DNA from: Rhodoferax sp.
GTDB taxonomy: Bacteria; Pseudomonadota; Gammaproteobacteria; Burkholderiales; Burkholderiaceae_C
Length of the DNA stretch: 64,000 bases
Direction: 5' to 3'
Assembly: GCA_024236015.1 (NCBI GenBank)
Contig: JACKLK010000007.1
Location: 186,001 to 250,000 of the forward strand
The position numbers and the translations under genes were made by a program. Positions within the stretch are counted from its first letter, which is position 1. Each line of letters opens with the position of its first letter. This document shows positions 9,090-16,991 of the stretch, one piece after another. Below the pieces are notes generated by a model. The model ran no database searches. It was not told where the DNA came from and saw only the letters and a list, made by a program, of their open reading frames with translations.

Positions 9090-9874
9090 GGCAACCCGCA
9101 CCGCCGCACGACACCCCCCCACCCTGGCCGGCGCCGCAATGGCAGGCCCCCTGGCTGGCGCCCATGCGCCACACCGGCGAGGCCGTGATGCGCAGCGTGC
9201 GCACCGGCATGCCGCTGTGGCAGGCCCTGAACCAGGCGGCACCGGCGCCGGTGCGATTCGTTCCGCAGTCGGCCCTGCCCGAGGGCATGGCCTACGAGCA
9301 GTTCATCGCCGACACCGGCACCTGCCCGACCCGCGAGGGCCTGCACGACTTCTTCAACGGCCTGTGCTGGATCCATTTTCCGGCCACCAAGCGCCGGCTC
9401 AACCGCCTGCAGGCGGCGCAGATCGCCGCCGACGGCGTGCAACCGGTGCGCGGCCCGGTCCGCGATGCGCTGACGGTGCTCGACGAAAACGCCGCCTTCC
9501 TGAGCGCGCCGGCGCCGCTGTGGGAGGCCCTGCGGGACAAGCGGTGGGAGCCGTTGTTCGGCCCGTTGCGACCGCTGTGGCAACAGGCCCGGCTGGTGCT
9601 GTTCGGCCACGCCCTGCTGGAAAAGCTGTGCATGCCGCGCAAGGCGATCACGGCCCATGTGTTCCTGGTGCCGCTGCCCGCGCCGTCACCGACGGAGATG
9701 GACGACTGGGTCGCCGGCCACCTGCAAGCCGACCTGCTGGCCACCAAGCCGTTCGCCCACCTGCCGGTGCTGGGGGTGCCGGGCTGGTGGCCCGCCAACG
9801 ACGTGCCGGATTTCTACCGGGACACCACGGTGTTCCGGCCGGCACGGCAAGCGGCCGCGGCAGTGTCGCAATAA
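9068..9874 (+). CDS. DUF3025 domain protein
   Basis: 268 residues from GTG 9068. The family-typical N-terminus WQAPWLAPMRHTGE lies upstream of the first ATG (9164), so ATG 9164 would remove conserved residues. GGGGAA is placed about 6-11 bases before the GTG. The core motif CWIHFPATKRRLNRLQA and LTVLDENAAF match DUF3025 proteins, which are common after pyrC in Burkholderiales. The Trp/His-rich soluble protein lacks signal or membrane segments. Function is unknown. The overlap with pyrC implies translational coupling. Confidence 0.85.
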   Translation: MEAAGPLRQPAPPHDTPPPWPAPQWQAPWLAPMRHTGEAVMRSVRTGMPLWQALNQAAPAPVRFVPQSALPEGMAYEQFIADTGTCPTREGLHDFFNGLCWIHFPATKRRLNRLQAAQIAADGVQPVRGPVRDALTVLDENAAFLSAPAPLWEALRDKRWEPLFGPLRPLWQQARLVLFGHALLEKLCMPRKAITAHVFLVPLPAPSPTEMDDWVAGHLQADLLATKPFAHLPVLGVPGWWPANDVPDFYRDTTVFRPARQAAAAVSQ

Positions 9875-9907
9875 CCGCAAATCACGTGGGCATACGCCGG
9901 CGAAAGG

Positions 9908-9936
9908 CTTGAAACGCCCGACTTTGCCCCTACCAT
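9908..9936 (+). promoter_or_regulatory. Heat-shock (sigma-32)-like promoter of htpX
   Basis: CTTGAAA at 9908-9914, a 12-base spacer, then CCCC at 9927-9930 followed by TACCAT. The established sigma-32 consensus is CTTGAAA, 11-16 bases, CCCCATNT, so the -35 matches fully and the -10 partly. The same bases can also be read as a sigma-70 promoter (TTGAAA, 16 bases, TACCAT). HtpX is a heat-shock protease in E. coli, which fits. Inferred transcription start near 9943, about 40 bases before the ATG. Confidence 0.55.
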
Positions 9937-9984
9937 CCTCGCCATCGGTCCGCACCGAGGACCTCAACCGAGATCGTGCACAAC

Positions 9985-10863
9985 ATGAAAAGAATCCTGC
10001 TGTTTGTGATGACCAACCTCGCCGTCGTGGTGGTGCTGGGCATCGTGGCCAACATCCTGGGCGTCAACCGTTATCTGACGGCCAACGGGCTGGACCTGGG
10101 CGCCTTGCTGGGCTTCGCGCTGATCATGGGCTTCGGCGGCGCCTTCATCTCGCTGCTGATCAGCAAGCCGGTCGCCAAATGGAGCGCGGGCGTGCAGATC
10201 ATCGAGCAGCCGCGCAACGCCGACGAGGCCTGGATCGTCGACACGGTACGCAAGTTCGCCGAGAAGGCCCAGATCGGCATGCCGGAGGTCGGCGTATTCG
10301 AGGGCGCCCCCAATGCGTTCGCCACCGGCGCGTTCAAGAACAACGCCCTGGTCGCGGTGTCCACCGGACTGCTGCAGGGCATGACGCGCGAGGAGGTCGA
10401 GGCGGTGATCGGCCATGAGGTGGCCCACATCGCCAACGGCGACATGGTCACGATGACGCTGATACAGGGCGTGATGAACACCTTCGTCGTGTTCCTGAGC
10501 CGGGTGATCGGCTACATGGTCGACAGTTTCCTGAACAAGGGCAACGAACGCAGTTCCGGCCCCGGCATCGGTTACTGGGTCACGACCATCGTGCTCGACA
10601 TCGTGCTCGGCTTCGTCGCCGCCATCATCGTGGCCTGGTTCTCGCGCCAGCGCGAGTTCCGCGCCGACGCCGGTGCCGCCCAGTTGATGGGCCGTCGCCA
10701 GCCGATGATCAACGCCCTGGCCCGCCTGGGTGGTGTTGCCCCGGCCGAACTGCCCAAGAGCATCGCCGCCATGGGTATCGCCGGCGGCATCGGCAAGTTG
10801 TTCTCGACCCACCCGCCGATCGAGGAGCGCATCGCGGCGCTGCAGAACGCCTCGAACACCTGA
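9985..10863 (+). CDS. htpX: Membrane-bound zinc protease HtpX
   Basis: M48-family inner-membrane metalloprotease that degrades misfolded membrane proteins under stress, alongside FtsH. It has 292 residues from ATG 9985 (MKRILLFVMTNLAVV, the family start); GTG 9976 would add three residues. There are two N-terminal membrane spans (residues 4-25 and about 35-55) and two more around 160-215. The zinc site HEVAH is at residues 144-148, and the third ligand Glu lies in RQREFRADAGAAQLMG. A sigma-32-like promoter precedes it and a hairpin terminator follows. Confidence 0.96.
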   Translation: MKRILLFVMTNLAVVVVLGIVANILGVNRYLTANGLDLGALLGFALIMGFGGAFISLLISKPVAKWSAGVQIIEQPRNADEAWIVDTVRKFAEKAQIGMPEVGVFEGAPNAFATGAFKNNALVAVSTGLLQGMTREEVEAVIGHEVAHIANGDMVTMTLIQGVMNTFVVFLSRVIGYMVDSFLNKGNERSSGPGIGYWVTTIVLDIVLGFVAAIIVAWFSRQREFRADAGAAQLMGRRQPMINALARLGGVAPAELPKSIAAMGIAGGIGKLFSTHPPIEERIAALQNASNT

Positions 10864-10933
10864 GTCCTGGGGGCTGTGACGCCCCTTTCTCAGGGTGTTC
10901 AGGCTCTTCTGACCCGGATCGACAGCCATCGCG

Positions 10934-10961
10934 CAGCCATGCGGATGGCTGTTGTGTTTTT
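10934..10961 (+). terminator. Rho-independent terminator after htpX
   Basis: CAGCCAT (10934-10940), loop GCGG, ATGGCTG (10945-10951), followed by TTGTGTTTTT. Seven-base perfect stem with a T-rich tail, 70 bases after the htpX stop. A weaker GGGGC/GCCCC hairpin with TTTCT at 10870-10890 precedes it. Confidence 0.7.
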
Positions 10962-11046
10962 GGCTCGCCTCTGTCGACGTCTGGCTGCGTGGTGTTTCGG
11001 ACTTCAGTTGGCGCGGCAATGCTTCGCTCGACGAACAGCGCCGGTG

Positions 11047-11151
11047 CGCCAAGCGGGCTGGGTGGGCGGCTCCGCTCATGTCCTCCTCGATGGGCTTCGC
11101 CCATCGATTCCCCCTTTACTTCGCTACGCCGCCCACCCAGCCCGCTTGGCG
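11047..11151 (-). repeat. Palindromic element copy A (conserved core, 24-base arms)
   Basis: Perfect 24-base inverted repeat (11047-11070 with 11128-11151; the arm begins CGCCAAGCGGGCTGGG) around a 57-base core. Read on the minus strand, the core starts GTAGCGAAGTAAAGGG and ends GGAGGACATGAGCGGA, with a small inner hairpin (CGATGGGC, loop GAA). The same core is found in copies B, C and D with different arms. No transposase or terminal target duplication is visible for this copy. Confidence 0.85.
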
Positions 11152-11203
11152 TGAAATGACTGTGGCTCGCGTGATTTCGAACGGCCGGTCGTCCCTTTGC
11201 CCG

Positions 11204-11275
11204 ATTGCCGTATTGCCATGTTGCCGTATTGCCATGTTGCCATGTTGCCGTGTTGCGGTCTTGCCCGATTACCCG
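11204..11275. repeat. Octanucleotide tandem repeat, about nine units
   Basis: Successive 8-base units of the form RTTGCCRT (ATTGCCGT, ATTGCCAT, GTTGCCGT, ATTGCCAT, GTTGCCAT, GTTGCCGT, GTTGCGGT) followed by two degraded units (CTTGCCCG, ATTACCCG). Non-coding, between palindromic copies A and B. Variation between units sits at positions 1 and 7. Confidence 0.85.
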
Positions 11276-11349
11276 GCAATCCGACCGTCCGGCCATCCGG
11301 TCACCAGCCCGCCACAACGGTCACGCAGCACCCATGCCAAGACCGCAGC

Positions 11350-11457
11350 GCGATCAGGCGGGCGGGGAGCTCTGCGTAGCGAAGTAAAGGAGGAGCGGCG
11401 GGCGCAGCCCGCCGCGGGGGACATGAGCGGAGCAGAGCTCCCCGCCCGCCTGATCGC
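11350..11457 (+). repeat. Palindromic element copy B (conserved core, 26-base arms)
   Basis: Perfect 26-base inverted repeat (11350-11375 with 11432-11457; the arm begins GCGATCAGGCGGGC) around a 56-base core. The core starts GTAGCGAAGTAAAGGAGGA and ends GGGGGACATGAGCGGA; between these is an inner hairpin GCGGCGGGC, loop GCA, GCCCGCCGC. Canonical orientation is the plus strand, opposite to the FAD oxidoreductase that ends 130 bases away. Confidence 0.88.
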
Positions 11458-11589
11458 ACTACAACGCCGCAAAAGAGCATTTCACAAGGAAAGAGGCCAC
11501 TCACCCCATCACACGACTACACAGCAAGAAGGCAAATCGCCTGACAGGCACTACTCCAAGCGCAAAACTGCAGTCCCGCAGCGGCAGGC

Positions 11590-13317
11590 TCAAGCCACGA
11601 TCACCTGCGCCACTGCCTCCGCGACCCGGATGCCATCAACACCGGCAGACAGGATACCGCCCGCATAACTGGCGCCCTCGCCGGCCGGGTACAGGCCCTG
11701 CACATTGAGGCTCTGGTAGTCGTCGCCCCGCGTGATACGCACCGGCGACGAGGTCCGTGTCTCGACCCCGGTCAGCACCGCATCCGGCATGTCGAAACCC
11801 TTGATCTTGCGTCCGAAAGCCGGCAGGGCTTCGCGAATCGCGTCGATGGCGTAGGCCGGAAGCGCCGCGCCCAGGTCGCCCGGCAACACGCCGGGCTTGT
11901 ACGACGGCTCGACCTCGCCCAGCGCCGTGGACGGCCGCGCGGCCAGGAAATCGCCGACCCGCTGGCCCGGTGCCTGGTAATTGCTGCCGCCGAGCCGGTA
12001 GGCGCGCGACTCGAGTTCGCGCTGCAGCACCACGCCGGTCAGCGGATGCGTGGCCATGCTGGCCTCGTCCGCCGGCACGTCGTCACCCAGCGCCGCACGC
12101 AGCCGCGCGATGTCGCGCGGATAGTCCTGCGGATCGATACCCACGACGATGCCCGCGTTGGCATTGCGCTCGTTGCGCGAATACTGGCTCATGCCGTTGG
12201 TCACCACCCGCCCGGGCTCCGACGTCGCGGCCACCACGGTGCCGCCCGGGCACATGCAGAAACTGTAGACCGAGCGGCCGTTGCCGGCATGGTGCACGAG
12301 CCGGTATTCGGCGGCGCCGAGCGCCGGATGGCCGGCATGGCGGCCCCAGCGAGCGCGGTCGATCAGGCCCTGCGGATGTTCGATGCGAAAACCGATCGAG
12401 AACGGCTTGGCCGCCATCGACACGCCGCGCCGGTACAACATCACGAAGGTGTCGCGCGCGCTGTGGCCCAGCGCCAGCACGACCTGGCCCGCCGCCAGTT
12501 CGCGCGTCACGCCCGTGGCCTGGTCCAGCACGGCCAGCGCCCGCACGCGCCGCGTGCGGCCCTGCTCGTCGGGCGGTGCGTCTTCCAGCAGCAGGTCGGT
12601 CACGCGCTGCTCGAAACGGATCTCGCCACCCAGCGCGATGATCTGCTCGCGCATGTTCTCGACCACCTTGACCAGCTTGAAGGTGCCGATATGCGGATGC
12701 GCCTCGACCAGGATCTCCTCGGGCGCGCCGGCCTTGACGAACTCGGTCATCACCTTGCGTCCGAGATGCCGCGGATCCTTGATCTGGCTCCACAACTTGC
12801 CGTCGGAGAAGGTGCCGGCGCCGCCTTCGCCGAACTGCACGTTCGACTCGGGATCCAGCACCGACTTGCGCCACAGGCCCCAGGTGTCCTTGGTGCGTCG
12901 GCGCACCGTGCGGCCGCGCTCGAGCACGATCGGGCGCAGCCCCATCTGGGCCAGCAGCAATGCCGCGAAGATGCCGCACGGGCCGAAGCCGACGACGACC
13001 GGGCGCTCGCCATCCTGCACCGCGGGCGCACCCGCCGGCCACTGGCGCACCAGGCGGTACGCCATGTCCGGCGTCTGGCCCACATGGGGGCTGCCGGCCA
13101 TCTTGAGCAACAACGCCGGCTCGGAGCCGGCATCGGCCAGCGTCACGTCGACGATGTAGACGAACTGCAGCTGGGCCTTGCGCGCGTCCACGCTGCGCTT
13201 GAACACGTCGATGCCGCGTACCGCCTCGTCCGTCTGTCCGAGCGTGTCCAGCACCAGGCGATCGAGCTGCGCGCGCGTGTGCTCCAGCGGCAGCCTGAGC
13301 TCGGTCAGCCGGATCAT
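11590..13317 (-). CDS. FAD-dependent oxidoreductase (COG2509-type dehydrogenase)
   Basis: 575 residues from ATG 13317. A Rossmann dinucleotide motif GFGPCG at residues 110-115 follows an N-terminal extension of about 105 residues, a layout typical of this uncharacterised family. Further marks are FGEGGAGTFSDGKL, VLALGHSARDTF and the C-terminal GLYPAGEGASYAGGILSAGVD, which closes the FAD site. The Cys-rich short motif SFCMCPGGTVVAA is also typical. It is probably a soluble flavoenzyme, substrate unknown. The start overlaps the cysteine synthase stop by 4 bases (ATGA), so it is the second gene of a two-gene operon. Confidence 0.88.
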   Translation of the reverse strand: MIRLTELRLPLEHTRAQLDRLVLDTLGQTDEAVRGIDVFKRSVDARKAQLQFVYIVDVTLADAGSEPALLLKMAGSPHVGQTPDMAYRLVRQWPAGAPAVQDGERPVVVGFGPCGIFAALLLAQMGLRPIVLERGRTVRRRTKDTWGLWRKSVLDPESNVQFGEGGAGTFSDGKLWSQIKDPRHLGRKVMTEFVKAGAPEEILVEAHPHIGTFKLVKVVENMREQIIALGGEIRFEQRVTDLLLEDAPPDEQGRTRRVRALAVLDQATGVTRELAAGQVVLALGHSARDTFVMLYRRGVSMAAKPFSIGFRIEHPQGLIDRARWGRHAGHPALGAAEYRLVHHAGNGRSVYSFCMCPGGTVVAATSEPGRVVTNGMSQYSRNERNANAGIVVGIDPQDYPRDIARLRAALGDDVPADEASMATHPLTGVVLQRELESRAYRLGGSNYQAPGQRVGDFLAARPSTALGEVEPSYKPGVLPGDLGAALPAYAIDAIREALPAFGRKIKGFDMPDAVLTGVETRTSSPVRITRGDDYQSLNVQGLYPAGEGASYAGGILSAGVDGIRVAEAVAQVIVA

Positions 13318-14234
13318 TCCGAGGGCAGGAAACCTTCGATCGACAGATAACGCTCGCCGGTGTCGTAGTTGAACCCGAGGATGCGGTCGCCCGCCGGCAG
13401 CTCGGGCAGCTTCTGCGCGATCGCCGCCAGCGTGGCGCCCGAGGAGATGCCCACCAGCATGCCTTCTTCGCGCGCGCAGCGCCGCGCCATCTCGCGCGAG
13501 GGCTCGGGCTCGACCTGGATCACGCCGTCGAGCAGTTCGGTCTTGAGGTTGGCCGGGATGAAGCCGGCACCGATGCCCTGGATCGGATGCGGCGACGGCG
13601 CACCGCCGGAGATCACCGGCGAGGCTGCCGGTTCGACGGCGAACACCTTGAGCTGCGGCCATTGCGCCTTGAGCACCTGGGCACACCCGGTGATGTGACC
13701 GCCGGTGCCGACGCCGGTGATCAGCACGTCCAGCCCCTGCGGGAAATCGAGCAGGATCTCCTGGGCCGTGGTCTGCACGTGGGCGTCGATGTTGGCAGGA
13801 TTCTCGAACTGCTGCGGAATCCAGGCACCGGGGATGCCCGCGGCGATCTCCTGCGCGCGGGCGATCGCCCCTTTCATGCCTTTCTCGCGCGGCGTCAGGT
13901 CGAACGTCGCGCCATAGGCCAGCATCAGCCGGCGGCGCTCGATCGACATGCTGTCGGGCATCACCAGGATCAGCTTGTAGCCCTTGACGGCGGCCACCAT
14001 GGCCAGGCCGACGCCGGTGTTGCCGGAGGTCGGCTCGACGATGGTTCCGCCGGGCTGGAGCACGCCGCTTTTCTCGGCGGCCTCGATCATGGACAGCGCG
14101 ATGCGGTCCTTGATGGAGCCGCCCGGGTTGCTGCGCTCCGATTTGATCCAGACCGTATGCTGGTCGCCGAACAGGCGGTTGATGCGCACATGCGGCGTCT
14201 GGCCGATGGTCTGCAGGATGTTGTCGACTTTCAT
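13314..14234 (-). CDS. cysK: Cysteine synthase (O-acetylserine sulfhydrylase)
   Basis: PLP enzyme that makes L-cysteine from O-acetylserine and sulfide. It has 306 residues. The PLP lysine is K42 in NPGGSIKDRIAL, the phosphate-binding loop TSGNTG is at 69-74, and the Gly-rich loop is GVGTGGHITG. The C-terminal ISSGATLAA region completes the cofactor site. CysM-type enzymes are close relatives, so the paralogue assignment is less sure than the reaction class. GAGGAG lies 9-14 bases before the ATG. It leads a pair with the FAD oxidoreductase (ATGA overlap) and is divergent from rnpB. Confidence 0.92.
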   Translation of the reverse strand: MKVDNILQTIGQTPHVRINRLFGDQHTVWIKSERSNPGGSIKDRIALSMIEAAEKSGVLQPGGTIVEPTSGNTGVGLAMVAAVKGYKLILVMPDSMSIERRRLMLAYGATFDLTPREKGMKGAIARAQEIAAGIPGAWIPQQFENPANIDAHVQTTAQEILLDFPQGLDVLITGVGTGGHITGCAQVLKAQWPQLKVFAVEPAASPVISGGAPSPHPIQGIGAGFIPANLKTELLDGVIQVEPEPSREMARRCAREEGMLVGISSGATLAAIAQKLPELPAGDRILGFNYDTGERYLSIEGFLPSE

Positions 14235-14255
14235 GGTGGCGGCTCCTCGGTTGGG

Positions 14256-14285
14256 TTGCCCCGCATTCTCTCAGGAGTGGATAAT
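14256..14285 (+). promoter_or_regulatory. Promoter of rnpB
   Basis: TTGCCC at 14256-14261, an 18-base spacer and GATAAT at 14280-14285, ending 9 bases before the conserved first helix strand of RNase P RNA. Spacing and position fit a sigma-70 promoter for the RNA. Confidence 0.6.
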
Positions 14286-14294
14286 CGGCTCCGT

Positions 14295-14785
14295 GAAGCC
14301 CACCAGACTGTCGCTGGTGCAAGCCCCAGGGTGGATGCCCCGGCATCCGTTCCCGCAAGGCCGACGCCTCTGGCGTCGGGTGGAAACACCGCACTGGAGG
14401 AACGTCCGGACTGCACAGGGCAGCGTAGCAGCTAACGGCTGTCCACTGAAAACCGGGCAGGCAATTGGACGATTGCGCCAGGCACGCAAGTGCACGGCAA
14501 GACGGACAGGCGCCGGTCCGGCATAAGGTGAGGATCAGAGCAACAGAGACGAGTCGCCGCAAAGGGCAACCTTTGCGGCGGGTGAAACGGGCAATCTCTA
14601 CGTGCAGCAATACCAAATAGGCACATGTTGGGACGCGCAGTTCGCTGCGCCCCCTACCCGGGGCCCCCGGGGTGTGTGCGGGTAGGTAGCACCGAGCCGT
14701 CGGGTGACCGGCGGCCCAGATGAATGGCAGTCACATGGCGGGCAACCGCCATGCACAGAATCCGGCTTATCGGTGGGCTTCACAC
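14295..14785 (+). ncRNA. rnpB: RNase P RNA (type A)
   Basis: Catalytic RNA that trims the 5' ends of pre-tRNAs. The terminal helix P1 is GAAGCCCAC (14295-14303) with GTGGGCTTC (14773-14781). Conserved core segments appear in order: GGAGGAACGTCCGGACTGC (14396 on), AGGGCAGCGTAGCAGCTAAC, GGCATAAGGTGAGG, CAACAGAGACGAG, GTGAAACGGGCAATCTCTAC, CAATACCAAATAGGCAC, GGCCCAGATGAATGGCAGTC, and the 3' signature AGAATCCGGCTTATCGG. About 490 bases is longer than the 377 of E. coli; the excess lies in the P3 region and in the hairpins before GATGAATG. The ends are placed from P1 pairing. Confidence 0.95.
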
Positions 14786-14849
14786 TATCATTTCCTTCCT
14801 GGGCGCGGCGCACGGCCGACGGCCATGACCACGAACAGGAGCGACGCAC

Positions 14850-15224
14850 ATGACCAGCGACCACGCGGTCCCCGACATCCGCGGCTTCCATGCCCATGTC
14901 TATTTCGGCCCCGACACGCTGGAGCAGGCACGCGCCTTGTGCGAACAGGCCGCACAGGCGTTTCCCCAGCTCAAGATGGGCCGGGTCCACGAACGCCCGG
15001 TCGGCCCGCATCCGGACTGGAGTTGCCAGCTGGCGTTCAAGCCGGAACTGTTCGGCAGCGTGATCCCCTGGCTGGCGCTGCGCCGCGGCGCGCTGGTGGT
15101 GTTCATCCACCCGATCACCAACAACGACCTGGTCGACCACCGGGACCGGGCGATGTGGATGGGAGCGGTGCGGCCGCTGGACCTGTCGGTGCTCGGCACC
15201 GGCGCCGGCAGCTTCGACCTGTAG
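14850..15224 (+). CDS. DOPA 4,5-dioxygenase-family protein
   Basis: 124 residues. It matches the small DOPA-dioxygenase-like family: IRGFHAHVYFGPDTLEQA at the start, VGPHPDWSCQLAF with a conserved His, and the His motif LVVFIHPITNNDLVDHRDRA. The His residues form a probable metal site. In bacteria the true substrate is mostly unknown, so extradiol cleavage of a catechol is a family inference. It follows rnpB and ends 20 bases from the convergent Nudix/lactamase fusion. Confidence 0.87.
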   Translation: MTSDHAVPDIRGFHAHVYFGPDTLEQARALCEQAAQAFPQLKMGRVHERPVGPHPDWSCQLAFKPELFGSVIPWLALRRGALVVFIHPITNNDLVDHRDRAMWMGAVRPLDLSVLGTGAGSFDL

Positions 15225-15225
15225 C

Positions 15226-15245
15226 GCCGCTGCCCGGCGGCTTTT
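15226..15245 (+). terminator. Possible terminator between convergent genes
   Basis: GCCGC (15226-15230), loop TGCCCG, GCGGC (15237-15241), then TTTTC, directly after the stop of the DOPA-dioxygenase-like gene. The stem is only five pairs, so efficiency is uncertain. Confidence 0.4.
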
Positions 15246-16888
15246 CAGTTGCCGGCGCCCATGCTCTCGATGCGCTGCACATGGGCCAGCAAGGAACGCT
15301 TGGCGACCGGCCACATGCGCGGGGGCACGTCGTCGTACGCATGTTGCACCCAGTCGTCCAGCGTGCCGCCGGGATGGGCCTGCATCACGCCCAGGATCTT
15401 GGCCTCGCGCCGGAGCCGGTGCGCCTTGAGCGCGGCAATGGCGTGCGCAGCCTGGCCGATCACGTAGCCATGCGCCGGCGCAATGAAGTCGATGCCGTGC
15501 GCGGCGCAGGCCGCAGTGAGCTTGTCCAGCGACTCCAGGTAGGCATTCATGTCGCCGTCGGGCGGGTCGATCACGGTGGTGCTGCCGTTGAGCACATGGT
15601 CGCCGCTGAACAGCAGGCCGTCCTGCACCAGCACCAGGCACAGGTGGTTGGCCGCATGGCCCGGCGTGTGGATCACCCGCAAGGTATGCACGGGAACGCC
15701 GTCGGCCGCGGCCAGGTGCAGTTCCTCGCCGTCGGCCAGTTCCCGCTGCGGCGTGAAATCGCTGGCCGCGCGCGCGGTGTCGGCGCTGGGCAGGCCCAGG
15801 ATCGGCGGCGGCGGATCGCACAGGGCCTGCAGCGGCTGGGCGCCGGGGAAATGGTCCGGATGCGAATGCGTGCACACGATCATCCGGATGTTGCCGCCGG
15901 CCGCACGCCACAGCCGCTCGACGTGTTGCGGATCCGCCGGCCCCGGATCGATCACGATGAAACCCGTGGCCGGGTCGCCGACCAGATAGCTGTTCGTGCC
16001 CGGGCCGGTCATGGCCCCCGGATTGGGCGCCGTCAGGCGCTGGACATTGCGCAGCAAGGGCACCGGCTGCAGCGACTGCCAGTCCAGGTGGTGCACGATC
16101 TGCCCGTCCGGCGACACCAGCGCGAGCTCGCCATAAGGATGCTCGTGCTCCATGTAGCGCTCCTCCTTGCCCGCCAGCCAGCCGCCGCGCGGGCAGCTGG
16201 ACCACAACGGCTGCTCGTTCTGCGCACAGGCCTGCAGCAGCGCATCGACGTCGGCAAAGGCCGACAGCCGCTGCAAGGTGCGGATGGTCGGGAAGATCAT
16301 GAAGAATGCGCCCGCCGCATGGCGCTCCAGCGCGTCGGCCGGGCGCACCCACCGGGGTTCGAACTGCTCGGTCTCGTCGGCCACCGGCTCCTGGCCCTCG
16401 GGCATGCGCGCGACCAGGAAGGGCACGTCGAAACGCCGCGGCAGGTCGCGGTCGGTGATCCAGTGCGCGAGCACGAACACCGCGTCGGCGGCCAGCTCCA
16501 GCCCGTGGGCCGCGCACTGTTCGGCAAAGGGCGCGCTGCGATCCAGCGCGGCCAGCGTGGCGGCGTCGGGCCAGCGGCCGTCGGGCCGGCGTGCCAGCAC
16601 GATGCCCAGCTCCTCGTAGCTCTCGCGGATCGCCGCGATCGCCTGGGTCAGGTGCAGATCGCCCTGCCCCGGCCGTCGCCGCGCCAGGTGGTGGGTGGCG
16701 GCGTCCGCGGCGTCGATGCCGCCGCCGGGGAACACATAGGCGCCGGGCGCGAAGCTGGCGTTGGGCGAGCGGCGCGTCATCAGCACCTCGACGCCCTGCG
16801 CGCCGTCGCGCAGCAACAATACGGTTGCGGCCGGCCGCAACGGCGCCGGCTCACGTTGGGAATGCAGCAATTGGCTGGGTCGGACCAT
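15245..16888 (-). CDS. Nudix hydrolase / metallo-beta-lactamase fusion protein
   Basis: 547 residues from ATG 16888. The N-terminal Nudix domain covers about residues 15-240: APGAYVFPGGGID, then the Nudix-box core AIRESYEELGI, with a long insertion between the two. The C-terminal metallo-beta-lactamase domain (about 285-530) has the zinc motif CTHSHPDHF, a further His in RVIHTPGHAANH and Asp in LLFSGDHVL; the end resembles the LACTB2-like nuclease or hydrolase branch. The two catalytic modules are in one frame with no frameshift sign. Substrates are unknown. A minus-strand CACAAT lies 5 bases before the ATG; dapF diverges 103 bases away. Confidence 0.88.
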   Translation of the reverse strand: MVRPSQLLHSQREPAPLRPAATVLLLRDGAQGVEVLMTRRSPNASFAPGAYVFPGGGIDAADAATHHLARRRPGQGDLHLTQAIAAIRESYEELGIVLARRPDGRWPDAATLAALDRSAPFAEQCAAHGLELAADAVFVLAHWITDRDLPRRFDVPFLVARMPEGQEPVADETEQFEPRWVRPADALERHAAGAFFMIFPTIRTLQRLSAFADVDALLQACAQNEQPLWSSCPRGGWLAGKEERYMEHEHPYGELALVSPDGQIVHHLDWQSLQPVPLLRNVQRLTAPNPGAMTGPGTNSYLVGDPATGFIVIDPGPADPQHVERLWRAAGGNIRMIVCTHSHPDHFPGAQPLQALCDPPPPILGLPSADTARAASDFTPQRELADGEELHLAAADGVPVHTLRVIHTPGHAANHLCLVLVQDGLLFSGDHVLNGSTTVIDPPDGDMNAYLESLDKLTAACAAHGIDFIAPAHGYVIGQAAHAIAALKAHRLRREAKILGVMQAHPGGTLDDWVQHAYDDVPPRMWPVAKRSLLAHVQRIESMGAGN

Positions 16889-16991
16889 GGCGCATTGTGC
16901 CGCCAACCGCGCCGCGCGCGCGCATCGCCGGCGTCCGCACAGGCACCGGCACCGCGGCGGACGGCCCGTGGGTTCGGGGGATAATCCCGCG

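Larger units (their letters stand above)
10864..11589. other. 726-base non-coding block between convergent genes
   Basis: No protein gene is supported here; open frames on both strands are short, overlap each other and read through palindromes. The block holds, in order, a hairpin terminator for htpX, palindromic element copy A, an octamer tandem repeat, palindromic element copy B, and about 130 bases (11458-11589) with no recognisable signal. It separates htpX (plus strand) from the FAD oxidoreductase (minus strand), so both genes end facing it. Confidence 0.75.

Noticed and set aside
10952..11668. 238-codon frame through the non-coding block after htpX
   Set aside because: Runs through two palindromes and the octamer repeat; the peptide is repetitive (PCCRIAMLPCCRV) and has no family resemblance.
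11590..14616. A single 1008-codon protein on the minus strand
   Set aside because: The frame is the FAD oxidoreductase extended backwards through cysK and rnpB in the wrong frame; the real start is ATG 13317.
14640..14720. Hairpins here considered as another palindromic element copy or a terminator
   Set aside because: They lie inside the RNase P RNA, between conserved core segments, and lack the AGCGAAGTAAAGG box.
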